This document shows, piece by piece, positions 49,635 to 63,100 of a stretch of DNA of 64,000 bases. The position numbers were made by a program, and so were the translations under genes. Source of the DNA: Tigriopus japonicus (lineage: Eukaryota; Arthropoda; Copepoda; Harpacticoida; Harpacticidae); contig CM021323.1 of the NCBI GenBank assembly GCA_010645155.1, positions 1,989,678 to 2,053,677 on the forward strand, given 5' to 3'. Positions within the stretch are counted from its first letter, which is position 1. Every line of letters begins with the position of its first letter. The notes below the pieces were generated by a model. That model was not told the DNA's origin, ran no database searches, and was given only the letters and a program-made list of their open reading frames with translations.

Positions 49635-52600
49635 TTACAATTTGGCTTTCATTTGCTCTCCAGCTTGTTTCTGGAACTCTTGTAATTTCATCGCCAATCC
49701 CATATTCCCTTGAATCTTCAGCTTTCCTTGGAAAAAGGCCTTCTGAGCATTGAGCTTGCCGAGCATTAGATCCACCAAGTCTTCATCTTTCAAAGTTAGG
49801 GTTACATCAGCTTTGGCTAAAATCGAAGGAGTTGAAAGAACGTTCAATTTCATGTCTGATATCACTCCATAAAATGAGATTCAAAGGGCAGATAAAAAAA
49901 ACTCACTGTTTCCACCAAACTCCACCGCTCCATTTCCATTCTTGGCATCGACGATCCAAGTTCCATCGGTTCCATCTGAGCGCTTCACTTTAAAGGCGAA
50001 GATGCCTTTCACTTTTTTGACCAAATTGGCCCCATCCGAATTCAAGGCATCCGCAATTCCGTCAAAAATAGCACTAGATTTGAATCCAGAAGCGCTGAAA
50101 GACATCAAAATGGAAATCTTATCGCTAGTTACCTAGCAGTTCACCTATGTACGGTCTAACTCTAAAATTGGATGGAATTTTTCATAAAAAGTTTCAAGGT
50201 TCCAGCCTCCACGGATTTTGATCAATACAATTTCCCAGATTATCATGGAAAAAGGGACTTGCAACTTGGTAAAAAGTTTTTAATTCATCTCATTAAGTCC
50301 CCTTCAAATTTAGATATCACTAACTAGTACCTACTTTCAACCGCTCACTCTGTCCCCTTCAACAAACATTTTAGATGGACAATCTTTCTAACCTTCAGAC
50401 ACCCGAAACTAATCTGAACTCTCCCAATGAATGCCCCCGTCTCGTTTGAAGCACTCTTTATAATTGGAATTCATTTTGGCCCTACTACTTCCCGGTAACT
50501 CAATGCATTTAAGCCGTTGCCAAACCAGCTAATTACTTCATTCTCAATGACCATTTTGTGTCTTGTCTGTCTGGCTAAGAATAAAACCCCACACTTCCTA
50601 GCCATTATTAGGGTTGCGCATCAGATGCGAAATGATATGGTAAATGATAAGATCCCGTTCAGACCGGAATTGCAGTCCATCGGGTTCTTACCAATGTTAA
50701 ACCGTCACAACCGAGACAAAAGAGGTGCGTATGTTACATACCCGTCGGATTGAGGAGACGTTCCATTGTTCTGTTGGAAACCCATCTTGTAAAGAGCCAC
50801 AACGACCGCACCACCGAGTCCAAGATTGTGTTGAAGAGCAACTCGTGCCCCTTGGACTTGTCGCTTATCAGCTTGACCCCGCAATTGAAGACACAACTCG
50901 GTACACTGAGCCAAACCTTCAAGTTCAAGAGAGATAAGGCCGTCTTGGTGTGGGCATTTTTGCATATCACTTACTCATTATGGGAGCATTAAGATTATAG
51001 TCTCAAAGATGCAAAAATAAAAACAGCAAACATAGTACGTGTTACTTGAAATCGAATGAATTTGGGGTGAAAAGCAACAGGTTGTATGTGGGTTAAACAA
51101 TGTGGTTGTTGGAGATTGTATCAAAAAACAGATGACTACTATTAGCTTTGCATGTCGTCAGAATGTCAGTCAGCCATTTGGGGGTTTATTGAGGAACCTT
51201 CAAAGCCAACGTTAGACCGACCCTTGGCCGTGAAACAGGGCCCCAAAGTTTTAGAGGTCTTCCAGGACCATCAGTCAAATGGTTAATTAGGTGTATGTCT
51301 TTTCGTTACAGGTTTGATGCCCAGTTTGAACCTTCTAATGCGAGTTTAATTACCCCTCCTTACTCATGAATAAGTCTGGAGTTGTATTGAACGAAACAAC
51401 AAATGCTGATGTTGACAAAACACTCATTTTGTCTGAATAGGCCGATTCACCATGCTGACTGATAATTTTCTCGAGGTCTGAGAATTACCTTCTATCTAGC
51501 TTTGTTACGCTAACAGTGAATCCTTCCATTGGAGTAGTAGTGACTCAAACGAGAAAAACAAAAAGGAGGATGAAAATTTGGAGTCAGATGTAAATGATGC
51601 CGAATGCAATCGCGTTAGCGAAGGTCTTTGCCAAGGGCGCGTTTGAAAACAATCTGAACAATAAGAAGTTGGTGAGGAAAACGACCCTCATCGTCGCCAT
51701 CCCTTCGTGATGATTACCGAACCAACCCAACCGCCTTTGCGACCAACTGACACAATTTCATCCGAGTCGTTTGTGTAAGTACATACCTATAGCATTGATT
51801 TGACTGGATGCTTAGAAAGAATGTTGATTCGACGTATCTTACCTGTGGCGCCCAATGGGTGCCCTTTGGATATGAGTCCACCCGACGGATTGATGACAAA
51901 CTTGCCACCATATGTGTTGTCACCATTGTCCACAAGTTGGCCAGCCTGATGCAAAAAAATGTTATCAACAACCATGGAAACAGCAGATCTTGTTGCGTGC
52001 CATTCGATCAGGAAATTGTGGCAGATCTCAGGGTGAGGTTGGTGGGGATCATTAGTTCATTAGTCAAACGCCGTTTGCGGTCGTTACCGACTGTGTCACT
52101 CATTGGCGCTCAAGGGGAACAACACCATCTCAAAATCCATCTGAACGCCAATAAAAAGTTTGAAAAAAAAAATATTGGCTCCACTTTGAGAAAACCTTAA
52201 ATACTATGCGAAATTCATGATGATATGATTTTGGTCAAGCCTTGAAAAACAAGGTGGGAATTAATCTTAATAGGAATAAGAACTATTCCATATGTTGTCG
52301 CCCTTCCTTGAGAATAATAATGAAAAGGTCCTTAAATTGCATTTCACGTCATATTTCATGCCATTTCATTATTTCGTGTGTTTTCCTATTTTTACTCTTT
52401 TCATTGTCAATTCGGAAACTCGATCTGTCATTTTGCAAAGCCTTCCTTGTTTTAAGATATTTACGGGCGTATGTTTGATTGGGCTGGAATTAGGATGATC
52501 AAGAATTTTAAATTAGATCAGAATTCTCTGGTACGTTCAACACGAGAGGTCGTAAAAAATTAAACACGGATCTGCTATCAATCTGAACACAAGGACTCTA

Positions 52601-55600
52601 CCTCCAAAGTAGTGCAAATAATAATCACTCACTTTTCCAATGGGACAAAGTCCAAGAGCCTCATAAGTGATCAGTTCATTAGCGGAGAAACAATCATGGA
52701 GCTCGATCACATCCACATCATCTGGTTTCAATCCGGTTTTCTGGAACAATTTCTTGGCCGCCTTTTGGGTCATGTCGAAGCCAATCATTTTGATGCATGA
52801 GTTCTCATTGAACGAGCTGGGAAAGTCCGTGGCCATTTCCATTCCCAGAATCTCGACGGCCTAGACACATGATAGAAATCAATCCATTATTCCCGCCACA
52901 CCTACAACGTTTCCACCTTTTCTGAGAAGGCTTTTGATCAAAAGAACTGCCGAGAAGCTATGGATTGGCTTTGGCTGCGAATGTTGTCTCGGAAACTTTC
53001 TCGGAAGTGCATTGATCTTTTTTCATCTGATGAGGTTTACCAACCACATGGCGACGACGGGGATTTTACTGGCTTATTCGGCATGGCATGGCACTCAGTA
53101 GGGTGCTGTATTTTGGCGACATTAATGCACCGAGGCTTTCAACTCGGCTTTCATGGGTTCTCTGATGCACTTGTTTGTCCATTTTACTTCCCTCTGTATT
53201 TTAGATTTGGTTAGGCTGTGATCACTTAACGGTGCAGATTTACAGTCTTTTGCCAAGAAAGATTTATTTTTAGATTTGCTATTTCCATCCATCTATTTGC
53301 TTGTTTTATCCTATTGTGCTTGTAATGAGCTAGTTTTATCTATTTCTTTGTCATTTTTTTGTCTTAATAAGGTGGCCGCATGGGGCCCTCCTTTTTTATC
53401 CTCTTGATCTTTGACGCAAAAAAAATCGCCGATGAGCCTGAAAGAGCTCGGGCTCTTCTTTTCAAGTGCAATTTTTTTTCAACTAAACACGCGACAACGA
53501 TATTTTTGACATTTTATTTGCCACTATGACGATTTTTCTTGTCATTTTTTGTGGTTTTACAGGGTCTAGGGCCAAGTGTAGATTTAGGCATCTTTATTAC
53601 ATAATAAGCAGTGTCTAGTTGAGGTTCATAGACTTCTTAGACTTCTATTTTTGGCCAATCTTTCAAAGGGGAGACCTGTTGAGATACTAAACAGTCCACT
53701 CCAACGGCCAATTCTGCTCTTCTTCCCATGAGGGAGAAATGCAAAGCACTATGCCAACTGTCCCAATGTCATAATTTGATTCATGCCCAAGGGTTCCAAC
53801 AGGAATTTGCACTAAATAACTTCTATCCTTTAATCCTTTGAGATTCTTATTCTGCAAATTAGAAAAAAAATATATTGAGAATTACATTACTTATGATGGT
53901 CTTAAGGAATCTACACTTGGTCCGCCTACCCTGTAGAAGGTTAGTTTAGAAATCAGAAAATTGTACCCCTTGTCTTTCTTTCTCTTGTCAGAACTACTTA
54001 CATTCAAAAGTTTTGAAATATTCAAGAGCAACCCTTGCCATAACGAACCAAGCACTCGTTCTAGTAAGGAACACATTCCAAGATCTTTTTTCTTATGCAG
54101 AGATTTTACTCCGTAATGGATTTGATCCTTCAGTTCGTAATCTTGTATTTTGAACAACCATTCAATTGTTCACGAGCAGCTATCTTGAAAGAGGTCTCAA
54201 GAATTCCTGAATCAAGTGAACTTGGGCTCATCCTCCCACTTCAGTTTGTGCCTCCCACGGACTTTCCAACGCATACGTAGTAGTACATCTCATGTGGACG
54301 CGTCATTTGACGTTGACTCGGCAATTATCGACAAAATGTCTTGCTGCCTTTACTCGGAAGGAACATGACCCTCGCTTAGAGGCAAAATTATATTATTTTG
54401 TGAAACTTGTCCAATCACCAAAATACTCGAGATCAATTCTTCTTTGTGGAAAAAATATATAGCGGAGAGAAAAAAACATTGGCCCCTTTTCCACCGGCAA
54501 AATTAACTGACTTCTTTCGCAATTTCCCAGAGAGTGTATGTTTCCACTCTCACTTGAGGCGATATTGCTATCCAATTTGCGGCAATGCTCTTGAAAAGAG
54601 TAATGTGAAACAAAAAATCTCTCGTTTTTCTTACTTGGTTCTCCAATTTGTTCCTGACAACGAAGTCTTTGGAGGCGAGGATGGCAGCGGCTGATCCATC
54701 CGAAGTGGGACAGCATTGAAGTTTCGTCAATGGATCATAGACTTTGGGTGACTCCAAAATTTGTCTTAGCGTGTATTCGTCTCGGAATTGAGAGTTGCTG
54801 GAATATCGTAAATTTTCAAAAAGAACCACATCAATAGGTCTATTCATCGAACAATGGATTTGATTCCCCCTCAAAATTCCCTAGGCATGAACGTGAACAA
54901 AGCATTGGGGAATCTATGAAAATGGTTCCCTGTCACACTCATGTGCGTCTTTTGAGTCTGCATTTGACTTTCGTGTACTCTTGAAAACATCACCTTGAAC
55001 CAAGACCAAGAACGATAACCAGTACAAAAGTACTAACACTCTATCGTCCATTTGGATGGTTAAAAATGACGTGATCACTTGAAAAACACCCACCCACACA
55101 CTTACGGATTGTTCACCGAATGTCGATGGTTCTTCTCGGCAATCTTGGCAAAATGTTCCTTCTTTGTTCCATACTTCTTCATGTGCTCTCGACCTGCGGC
55201 TCCAAACATTTGAGCTGCCATTGGACTTGGCTCAATTTCTTCCACGTTCATCAACACCTCAACATGTTTATCGATGGGATTAGTTCGATCATCAAACTAT
55301 TTAAAAATTAAGGAAGAAAAAATTGAGCATAGCCTGTCACCCAAGCAAGATAAAATTTGATTTTTAAAAGTTGGGTGATGCTATTTTTAAAAACAAAAAC
55401 AACAAAATCGTTCTCATTCCTTTCCACCTACAGTTTAAACGCTCTTCTGTGTATGAGGTTCTAGAAAAATATTTAGGATTGTTGGTATTGATTGCCTTTT
55501 CTTTCTGTTCCTGGAACATTACCCGAGGTAACCAAAGGTAACGATGGTGAGCTGTTCATCATCAAATTCCATATCATTTCTCTACAGGTATAAACACCTG

Positions 55601-56590
55601 AATGGCATGATCCACACATTATCCCTATCCCTCATGCTACTGCTCAATACTGTATAGTCGGCTTCTATGATTATTATTAAAAAAATGATCCCATCCTTTT
55701 TTCCTTTATCTCTCTCTCGAGTATCCGAAACAAGCTTTGGCTTTTGATTTGATTCTCCTCCCCTGGGTTTTGACCATATCGAAGCTTACCATAAGTCCAA
55801 GTGATCCTCTTTTCATCTTTTCAAAGCCTACGGCCAACGTGCACTCCGAGCTTCCTCCCGCAATAGCCTGATGTGCCAGAAAAAGAGCCGATGATCCCGT
55901 GGAACAGTTGTTGTTCACATTGAAAATCGGGATCCCGCTCAAACCACATTCATAGAGGGCTCGCTGACCGCTCGTGGAGTCCCCATAAACGTAGCCAACG
56001 GCAGCTTGCTCGATTTGTCCATAGCTAATCCGAGCATCGGACAAAGCTTTGCCCACGGATTCTTTCACCATGTCAGGGTAATCAAAATCATCTCGTCTTC
56101 CAGGTTTCTCAAACTAAACGTAGGTGAGCAAACACGAGCAAGCATGGAAATGAATGGTTTCAAGGGTTAAGATTGTAATGTATGTCGTCATGTGAATATT
56201 TAAAGCCTTGGGATTTGGGAATGGAAGCAAAAATCTTGGCTTCTGGAGTTCTCTCGATGTTTCCAACTTAAGATACGAGATAGCATTGAAAAATAAAACT
56301 GAATATTTTTGAAGCGGTGATCAAAGTTTTGTGTTGAAGTTTTGATCAATAAAAAGAAATCAAATTCGGAGCGTACTTTTCAACTTTATTTTGAGCAAAG
56401 GTCCACTTCTGATTCCGCCTCTAAAATATTCTTTCTTTCTAAAATCGTTCGACTTGTCCACTGATTCTTCAAATTCCCCTTTAAAACTTCCCTTGCTTAT
56501 TTATGTGCTGCCATTGTTCTACAGTTGGTGGCAAATTACCTTGGTCATTCCGACCCCAATGACATAAACGGGATTGGATTTCCGTGACAT
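49635..56590 (-). CDS. Sterol carrier protein x (SCP-x): peroxisomal 3-oxoacyl-CoA thiolase fused to an SCP2 domain, nine exons, 547 aa
   Basis: Exons, in transcript order: 56590-56540, 56113-55790, 55296-55106, 54797-54635, 52860-52633, 51945-51843, 50916-50742, 50094-49907, 49855-49635; phases match and 1644 bases include TAA. The product cleaves branched-chain 3-oxoacyl-CoA in peroxisomes and carries an SCP2 lipid-binding module. The thiolase domain is about 1-400: nucleophile Cys87 in [18 protein letters not shown] at 298-301, and GHPLGATG with His348. The SCP2 domain is about 412-547, with the family run [19 protein letters not shown]. The last three residues, AKL, are a PTS1 peroxisomal targeting signal. 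The length equals human SCP-x (547). The start has [17 protein letters not shown], matching the family N-terminus, with context AAAATGTC. The exon 7 acceptor is set by GLAQCTEL. In vertebrates a second promoter gives the SCP2 part alone, but I see no evidence for or against that here. Confidence 0.93.
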
Positions 56591-59500
56591 TTTGGATCAA
56601 TTGGGATTATTCCCCTGGATTCTGAAAAGACCACCACGAACAACGCGCAAGAAATACGAAGGTAAAGAAGGCAACTTGTTGTCTTGACCTTTGGCCAATC
56701 GTATCCTGTTGCTCTTTACTTCTGCTTCTATCGAGATAAGATTACTTTGCATGGTGTACTACGTACTATTGGGTGAAAATGGCCACTTAAAAATCTACAG
56801 GTATTGCACAAAGAATACAACGTGCTGTGAGATTTGATCGGAAAGTAGTGACCTGATCCCTCCTTCTAGCTGTTAAACACGTACATAAATCTTGGAAACA
56901 TCTTTGATTTTTTTTCAGTGAGCTGATCCGAATATGTACTGACTTTTTAACCAGTTTGGATGCAGGCTTATGAAGCTTTCTAATATGAATGTTCCAGTTT
57001 CCCGTCCCATCTTTTCTTCCCTGAAATGGAGATAATCCTGACATGATGGTAAAGCATGCCGTACTAACAGCAAACATAATAGGAATTGGCTCAAATTCTC
57101 GCTAGATTGAAGTCCTATAAATATTATTCAAAGTCCATCAAAATTGGATATCCACAATTGGCACTCCATGCTGAATGGCCCAAGGCCGAAAAAAGTGGGA
57201 TAAGAACTAGTCTAAATAAGGAAAAATGGATATGGAGAATTAGGCAAGTTCTGACCTTTCGATCGCTAGTTTTCTTCTTGAAATCTGTGTCACTAGCGAT
57301 CAAGACCATGTCAAACCATAACCTGCCTATATTTGCAATTTCTTAACACCCAAGACGACTAAACATTGCTCATCTTCTGCATAATACCTGAATGGAAGGT
57401 GGTGTTCCTTACTACTTGGATCTAAGTGACGCAGACCAATTTCCAACATCAACAGGCAACATCTGGTCTGAAACCAAGGCTTGAATTAAAAAGTTGTTGC
57501 CAGGTAAACTGAACTTTTTATTCTTAAACAAAGGCCGTCAAGACTTGGTTGTCCCTGTTAGAACGTGCCCAGCGGGATTCTTCTATTCCGCTCTTCCTTC
57601 CCATTCGGGATCTTGTTAGCAGTCAACAGGGCCTTAGGCAAACGCATTCATTATTCTATTCCGCTTTAAATTGCCCTTGATGATCTTAAAGGCCCACGGA
57701 GCCTTAAGAATCCTCTTAGTTTTGTAACAAACAACCTTATTCATTTTTCAACTCTATTGGTAAACCATGACGATGGTTCTAACGTACAAAACATCGTTTT
57801 TCTTGATAACAGGGGCGACTTCAGAATGCCAAACCTCAGGCAATCATAAAATAATAGTTGTTGGGCAAAAAATGCTCATTGTGGCTCATTTCGTTGCTTA
57901 TACCCCGTTTTACATCCAAAAATGGGAAGGGTTGCCAAGTCGTAGTCCCTTTTAGATTACAAAAGATAGCCAGCCCACCCGACCTTTAGAGCCATTTCCA
58001 CAGATCGTGGTCCCGAAATCAAATATATTAGTATTTTCATTAAATTTATAACTCTGAGATAATTCTCAACTCGAATCGGCACGGCGTGACTCAATTTTGG
58101 TCTACATACATATTTTTCTCTTTTTCTCATGTCGCCCATTTCCTTTTCTTGAAATTGTGTTTTTGAGTGGTATTCAACAGAACACATTGGAAGGGATTCC
58201 TTGTGATGTAAGATTTGGTATATTATGAAAAAGCAAACAAACCCCCAGATTTTGAAAAATGCAATTATCATGATTGCATTATTGTACGTTTAAATGTTAA
58301 CGTTTTACCCAAGATCGCAAAATGCGATGGGTCTTCATTACACCTCACATGAGTATGCATGATTGTATGACTTTTTGTTTTGACATTTGATTTTGTTTTT
58401 TTCGGCTTTTTGTCAGATTATTTTGGCACGAAAAAATTCGGAACATTTGTGTATATGATAAGCATGAAAGTGAGATAAAACGAAGAATTAAACCTGGTAA
58501 TTGCAACAATTCCTTTCTCATTTGTATAACTTGAAGTTGGAATAGCGATCCTTGAAATTTTCTAAAAAAAATATGCCACTGAACTTCGTCAGAATCAGCT
58601 GAATTTTCAACTGAATGCTCTTGACCAATCAAAAGCATGAACCATTGGCACCGTGTGTTAGCCTACGTTAGTCAATATCTCTTTCAGGGTATCTAGACTC
58701 AGCCCCTTTAAAGGTCTTTTAGTTGGTGCATACCTTGTGACATGACACGCTCTTCTGAGAAAAATCATGTCAACTTTAAAGCCAACTGGCGATATTCTCC
58801 AATCGATTTTTTCCATTTTATTGGTGGGAAGACGATCCAGTTTCGATGTTGAAAGAATATTTTAAACCCAGTTGTGCTCAGATGAACACGCGCGGGTATT
58901 TGCACAGAAAATGTATATTAAATATTGATGTTTTAATTGGGCGATATTTTAAAGATGTCTAAATTTACCACAACAAACGCAATGAAGGTCTTATTTCTGG
59001 CATGACTAACTTGACACGAGATCATGTTTCTAAACTTATGTACAGTACAGGTTTGTGATATGCTAGTCGAACGTTTGCTGAAGTATGAATATCTTTGAAA
59101 CATTTTTTGGAATTTCATGGAAAACCGGAGCTATTTCTAGAAGTTCTTTTGCTCTTAATAAGCACCGTTGAAGGGAGTTTTCTGTCAATGCATTAGACTT
59201 TTAACAAGAATACTGAACCCACGGACAGCTTGCTAAAAATCCCTGGAAACGCTTGTGCACTTAAGGAAACAAATTGATTCGTACATTAACATAGCTAAAC
59301 CCTCATAGACGCAGACAAAAGCTGAGTATGCGCTTGGTTTTGGTTCTGTTCTTAGTCCCAGTCATTTTGAATTACATTTTTATGCTGAACTGTTTATCTA
59401 GAACGGCTCATAAGTGGTACGTGAGCAGAACTGGTCAGAAATAGGAAGTTCAAGTACTTTTTTGTATTCTTGACGATGTGAGAGAAGCTCATTTACATGA

Positions 59501-60083
59501 GATTCTTTAGACCATGTTAGGTCCGCGTAAAAGACCGAACCAGTGTTGCCAGAACTTGAGGAAACATTCATGCCAAAAAGCATAAAAAGTACCTGACTTG
59601 GCTAGGAAGAAACATATTTTCTGGCAATTTCTGGAAACAATTTGGGAACCCATAAATTAATGAATGAGTTTTAATACCTAACTCTCAAAAATACTTTTTC
59701 AGAACAAAAATTGTTCCTTCGAACAAGGCAAGAACAATAATTTGGAAATCAGAATTTTCCTTTGGACAACAGGACCACACACTAACACCCGAAAAAACAA
59801 TGTCAAAAATTCGCAACACTATCTCGGCGGGTCTATGCGAGTCAAATACAATCCATTGTCCTCGTCATCCGCAAAACAACAAGAACATTGCATGCCAACA
59901 TCAAGCATTAAACCTTTCTCTTTTTTTCTTTTTTTTAGATTAGGCTTTAATTGTTCTGCTGAACTTTGTTCTACCACGTCTTGGCAATCAGAAATGAAGC
60001 TTTTATACAAAAGCTTAATTTCATTCATTTTCTTAATTCAGTGCAAGCAAAATATTCTAGTAGTCAAATACAGTGAGTCCAAC
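56591..60083. other. SCP-x upstream region; no gene recognised
   Basis: The first few hundred bases must hold the SCP-x promoter, but no specific element can be named. The remaining open frames are short, unlike known proteins, and have no neighbouring exons in phase. Confidence 0.4.
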
Positions 60084-60120
60084 TAGCCAAGGATGGCTCA
60101 AGCAATACAGTGGTTCCTGA
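60084..60120. repeat. Second copy of a dispersed repeat (uninterrupted)
   Basis: Read on the - strand it gives tcaggaaccactgta, then ttgcttgagccatccttggc. The same two blocks flank the foldback element at 12461-12593. It serves as an empty-site comparison for that insertion. Confidence 0.5.
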
Positions 60121-63100
60121 ATTAGCCAAAATACAAGTATGATGTAGGAATCGGAGTTCTTTAGGTAACTGAATGGATCTCAGAAACAACGAGTAGAACC
60201 ATTGTGTTGGGTAGCTATTGTGTGTTCAAACAGATTTCTTCAGTTTCGTTCTGATCGTTAAAGAAACCTCTATTCGTTCACACCCAATACAATGTCATCA
60301 CTTGTTGTCGCGGTCACCGATTGACCCATAGATGCAATATTGTGTCACACCTCAACATAATCATTAATTGTCTATTCAAGCTGGGCACATTGTCACTATT
60401 GTTAGACCTTCTGGGCAATCGAATTCCTACTAACTGTCTTTACGTACGTACTCTTTAATGTCAATGAATTCCCTAATGTTGAGTGAATGCTCATGATAAA
60501 CAATTGAACCATGGAATCAATATTTGACAATGGAACATTAAGACATCAACTTTTGAAATCCTCCACTTCTCTCGGAACAGATATTGATTCTGGCCAGACC
60601 TAAAACTCGCAACGTTTGAGTATTTTTTGGAAAATCCCAAACATACGTTTTTCTTAACTTCTCACACTTTAAAGTTATTCCCAAAATCTAAGGTCACATT
60701 GATTATAGGTTTGATTTTTTTCTGACATTCTTTTGATGTTCCGGATTTGGCAACCCAGTTTCCGAGCTTTTGTAACAGAAAAGGTGACGTGGTTAAAAAA
60801 GGCAACTTTTGGAAATTCAAAAGTTTCAACATGCCGTTTTTGAAGGTACAAGTTCCATCTTTTGGGCATTTTGTTTTTTGTCAATAGTCACTTTGATTCT
60901 CATAAAACCGTCCAACAAACCAACATTACCCCCCAGTACAGAAAAGTTTCTTTTAAACTTGGTCAACCAAGAGTCGTAAAGAGCAACAAATGAGTAGGCT
61001 CTCGTACTTCACTAAATACCCTTAATTTTTCAACACGTACTACGAATCCAGTCAGTTTGACGTGTTCCATTGTCCGCGGAATGTGTCGAAGTCACAATCG
61101 GCGATTCATTTCGTCAAAGGTCGTTCAGGATAGGGAAAGGCCAGAATTCCGCGTTCTCTCATGAGAGGGGGAAAACAGTTTGAAGATGGTTGAGCGGGTG
61201 GAACACTTCTCTTCTCTCTCTACTCTTTCGTTGCCTCTCTTTTCACCGTGAAATCCTCCAGTTTGGTATGAGATTTGTTGCTTCGAGGCTTTACAAATAC
61301 TCGTCCTTGAGCTGGACTTAAACCTGTTGATCTGATTTGTAGTTAAAAAGTGTCGCTTCAAACGTCTCCAAATAGAAAGAGGTGATTTCTAAACGTTTGT
61401 GGTGAGTTGGAAAACGATGTTTTGTTGGTTTTGATTTGTTCCAAATTTCCGAAAACGCCAAAAAGTGGCCAATTTATAATCGTATTAGAGGAAATGCCGC
61501 CGGTTTTAGCTAGCCTTTAATTCGGGCTATTGATACTTGGAATTCAGTAATGAGTTTACTGAGCCTTCATTTAAAAATACTAAACTTCTTAATGGACAGA
61601 ACCAAGGATAATCGTGAGCAATATGCATTAACGTAATAGCTCTTGAAAACGGATTAGACTGAGTAATCTTTCAAGTTAATTAGTTTTGAATGAATGGGAA
61701 ATAATCTCGAGTACAAAATTTTAAAACTTTGGAGACCTGCACGGATTATTGCGGGATCATAACCATATCATGTCGCAAGGTTCTTTCAATTTTGTTCCAT
61801 AAATTGGCTTCCCCAAGATCGCCTTTTTATGGAAAATGCCCGTTCCTCTGGGAACAATCGAATCATTGGAAAATCAATTCAATCTCTCGATCGCTCGTCT
61901 TCAATTTAAGTAAAGACTTTGATGGAAAAAATGAATGGGCCAAGCCGTTTTTGACTTTACGCCACCGTTTTCTTTTCAAAGGAAATGAACAAGTCAAAAT
62001 GACCCCTAGAGGCCCCAATATTTTGACATTCCAAAATTGCATTATTTCAAGAATACTTTTGTATTCTGAAGTTGTATTCTGAAGTACATGGCAGGGAATG
62101 GATGGTAGTTCCAAAGCAATGAAATTTTAAAATGTCTTGTCTTAACGACATTTTTGGATTATAATCTTCTATTACACACGTCCCGAAATTAACAAAAATA
62201 GAAATTAGTAGCCCTCGAATTTAGTGACGGACCGAGAAAGCTTTTGGCCGAAGTTTTGGTTCGGTTTTGGTTATGCCTACCGAAACTGAAAGCAGACATG
62301 GACTATAAAGAATGGAGTTTGCATGGAATGCAGGCCTTTCGGTCTATCACTCCTCGAATTCCTTGCCCAATGGAGAAATGGTTGGACTCGTAATGGTTGG
62401 ATATATAAAGACTTTGATTAGTTGGACAAGCTGTTTTAAAAACTGAAGAGAAACATTTACAATACTAATTGAACTTTATGTCTTTTTGCTTGCTTATCAC
62501 CATTTCATTTAAGATTAATTATGACGGATGTACGCAAAAACCGACAAACGCCAGTTTTGAATCTGTAAACATAAAATTACAAAAAAAACACAAAAAGCTT
62601 TCACGGATTCGGTCGAAACTCTCCATTCACTAAGTGCAGCAGGGAATATTGAGCTCCGACAAAATTTATATTTCCCGCCAAGCCAAACAAAATGTTGATC
62701 TAAAGACTTCGCAGCTTTCTACCAATGATTTAATACGAACCTTTTCGTAACTGCAATCATGTCGGAGCAAAATGTAAAGAAAAAAAAACACCGCTACTCT
62801 GACTTGTTGTGCGCGGGAAATGATCTAAAGAAGGCTTAGAAAGTCCTCGGATTTCCAAATCATATCGTTCGCAAAATCACACCAACCAAAAGCGAGAGGA
62901 AAGAAAAAAGGATGGCGATGAGATGATTCAATTTCCACCACTTCCAGTCTTCCTCCGGGATCCTTAGGCTTCATTTCTTGATTACTCTGATTTCGTGCGA
63001 TATTCCTTAGATATGACCTAACACTTTCTTGGTTCTGCTCATTAATTCATAGTTTGTCACACGGACAATTTCCCTATTGCACTTTGTTTCTGTCAGTATC

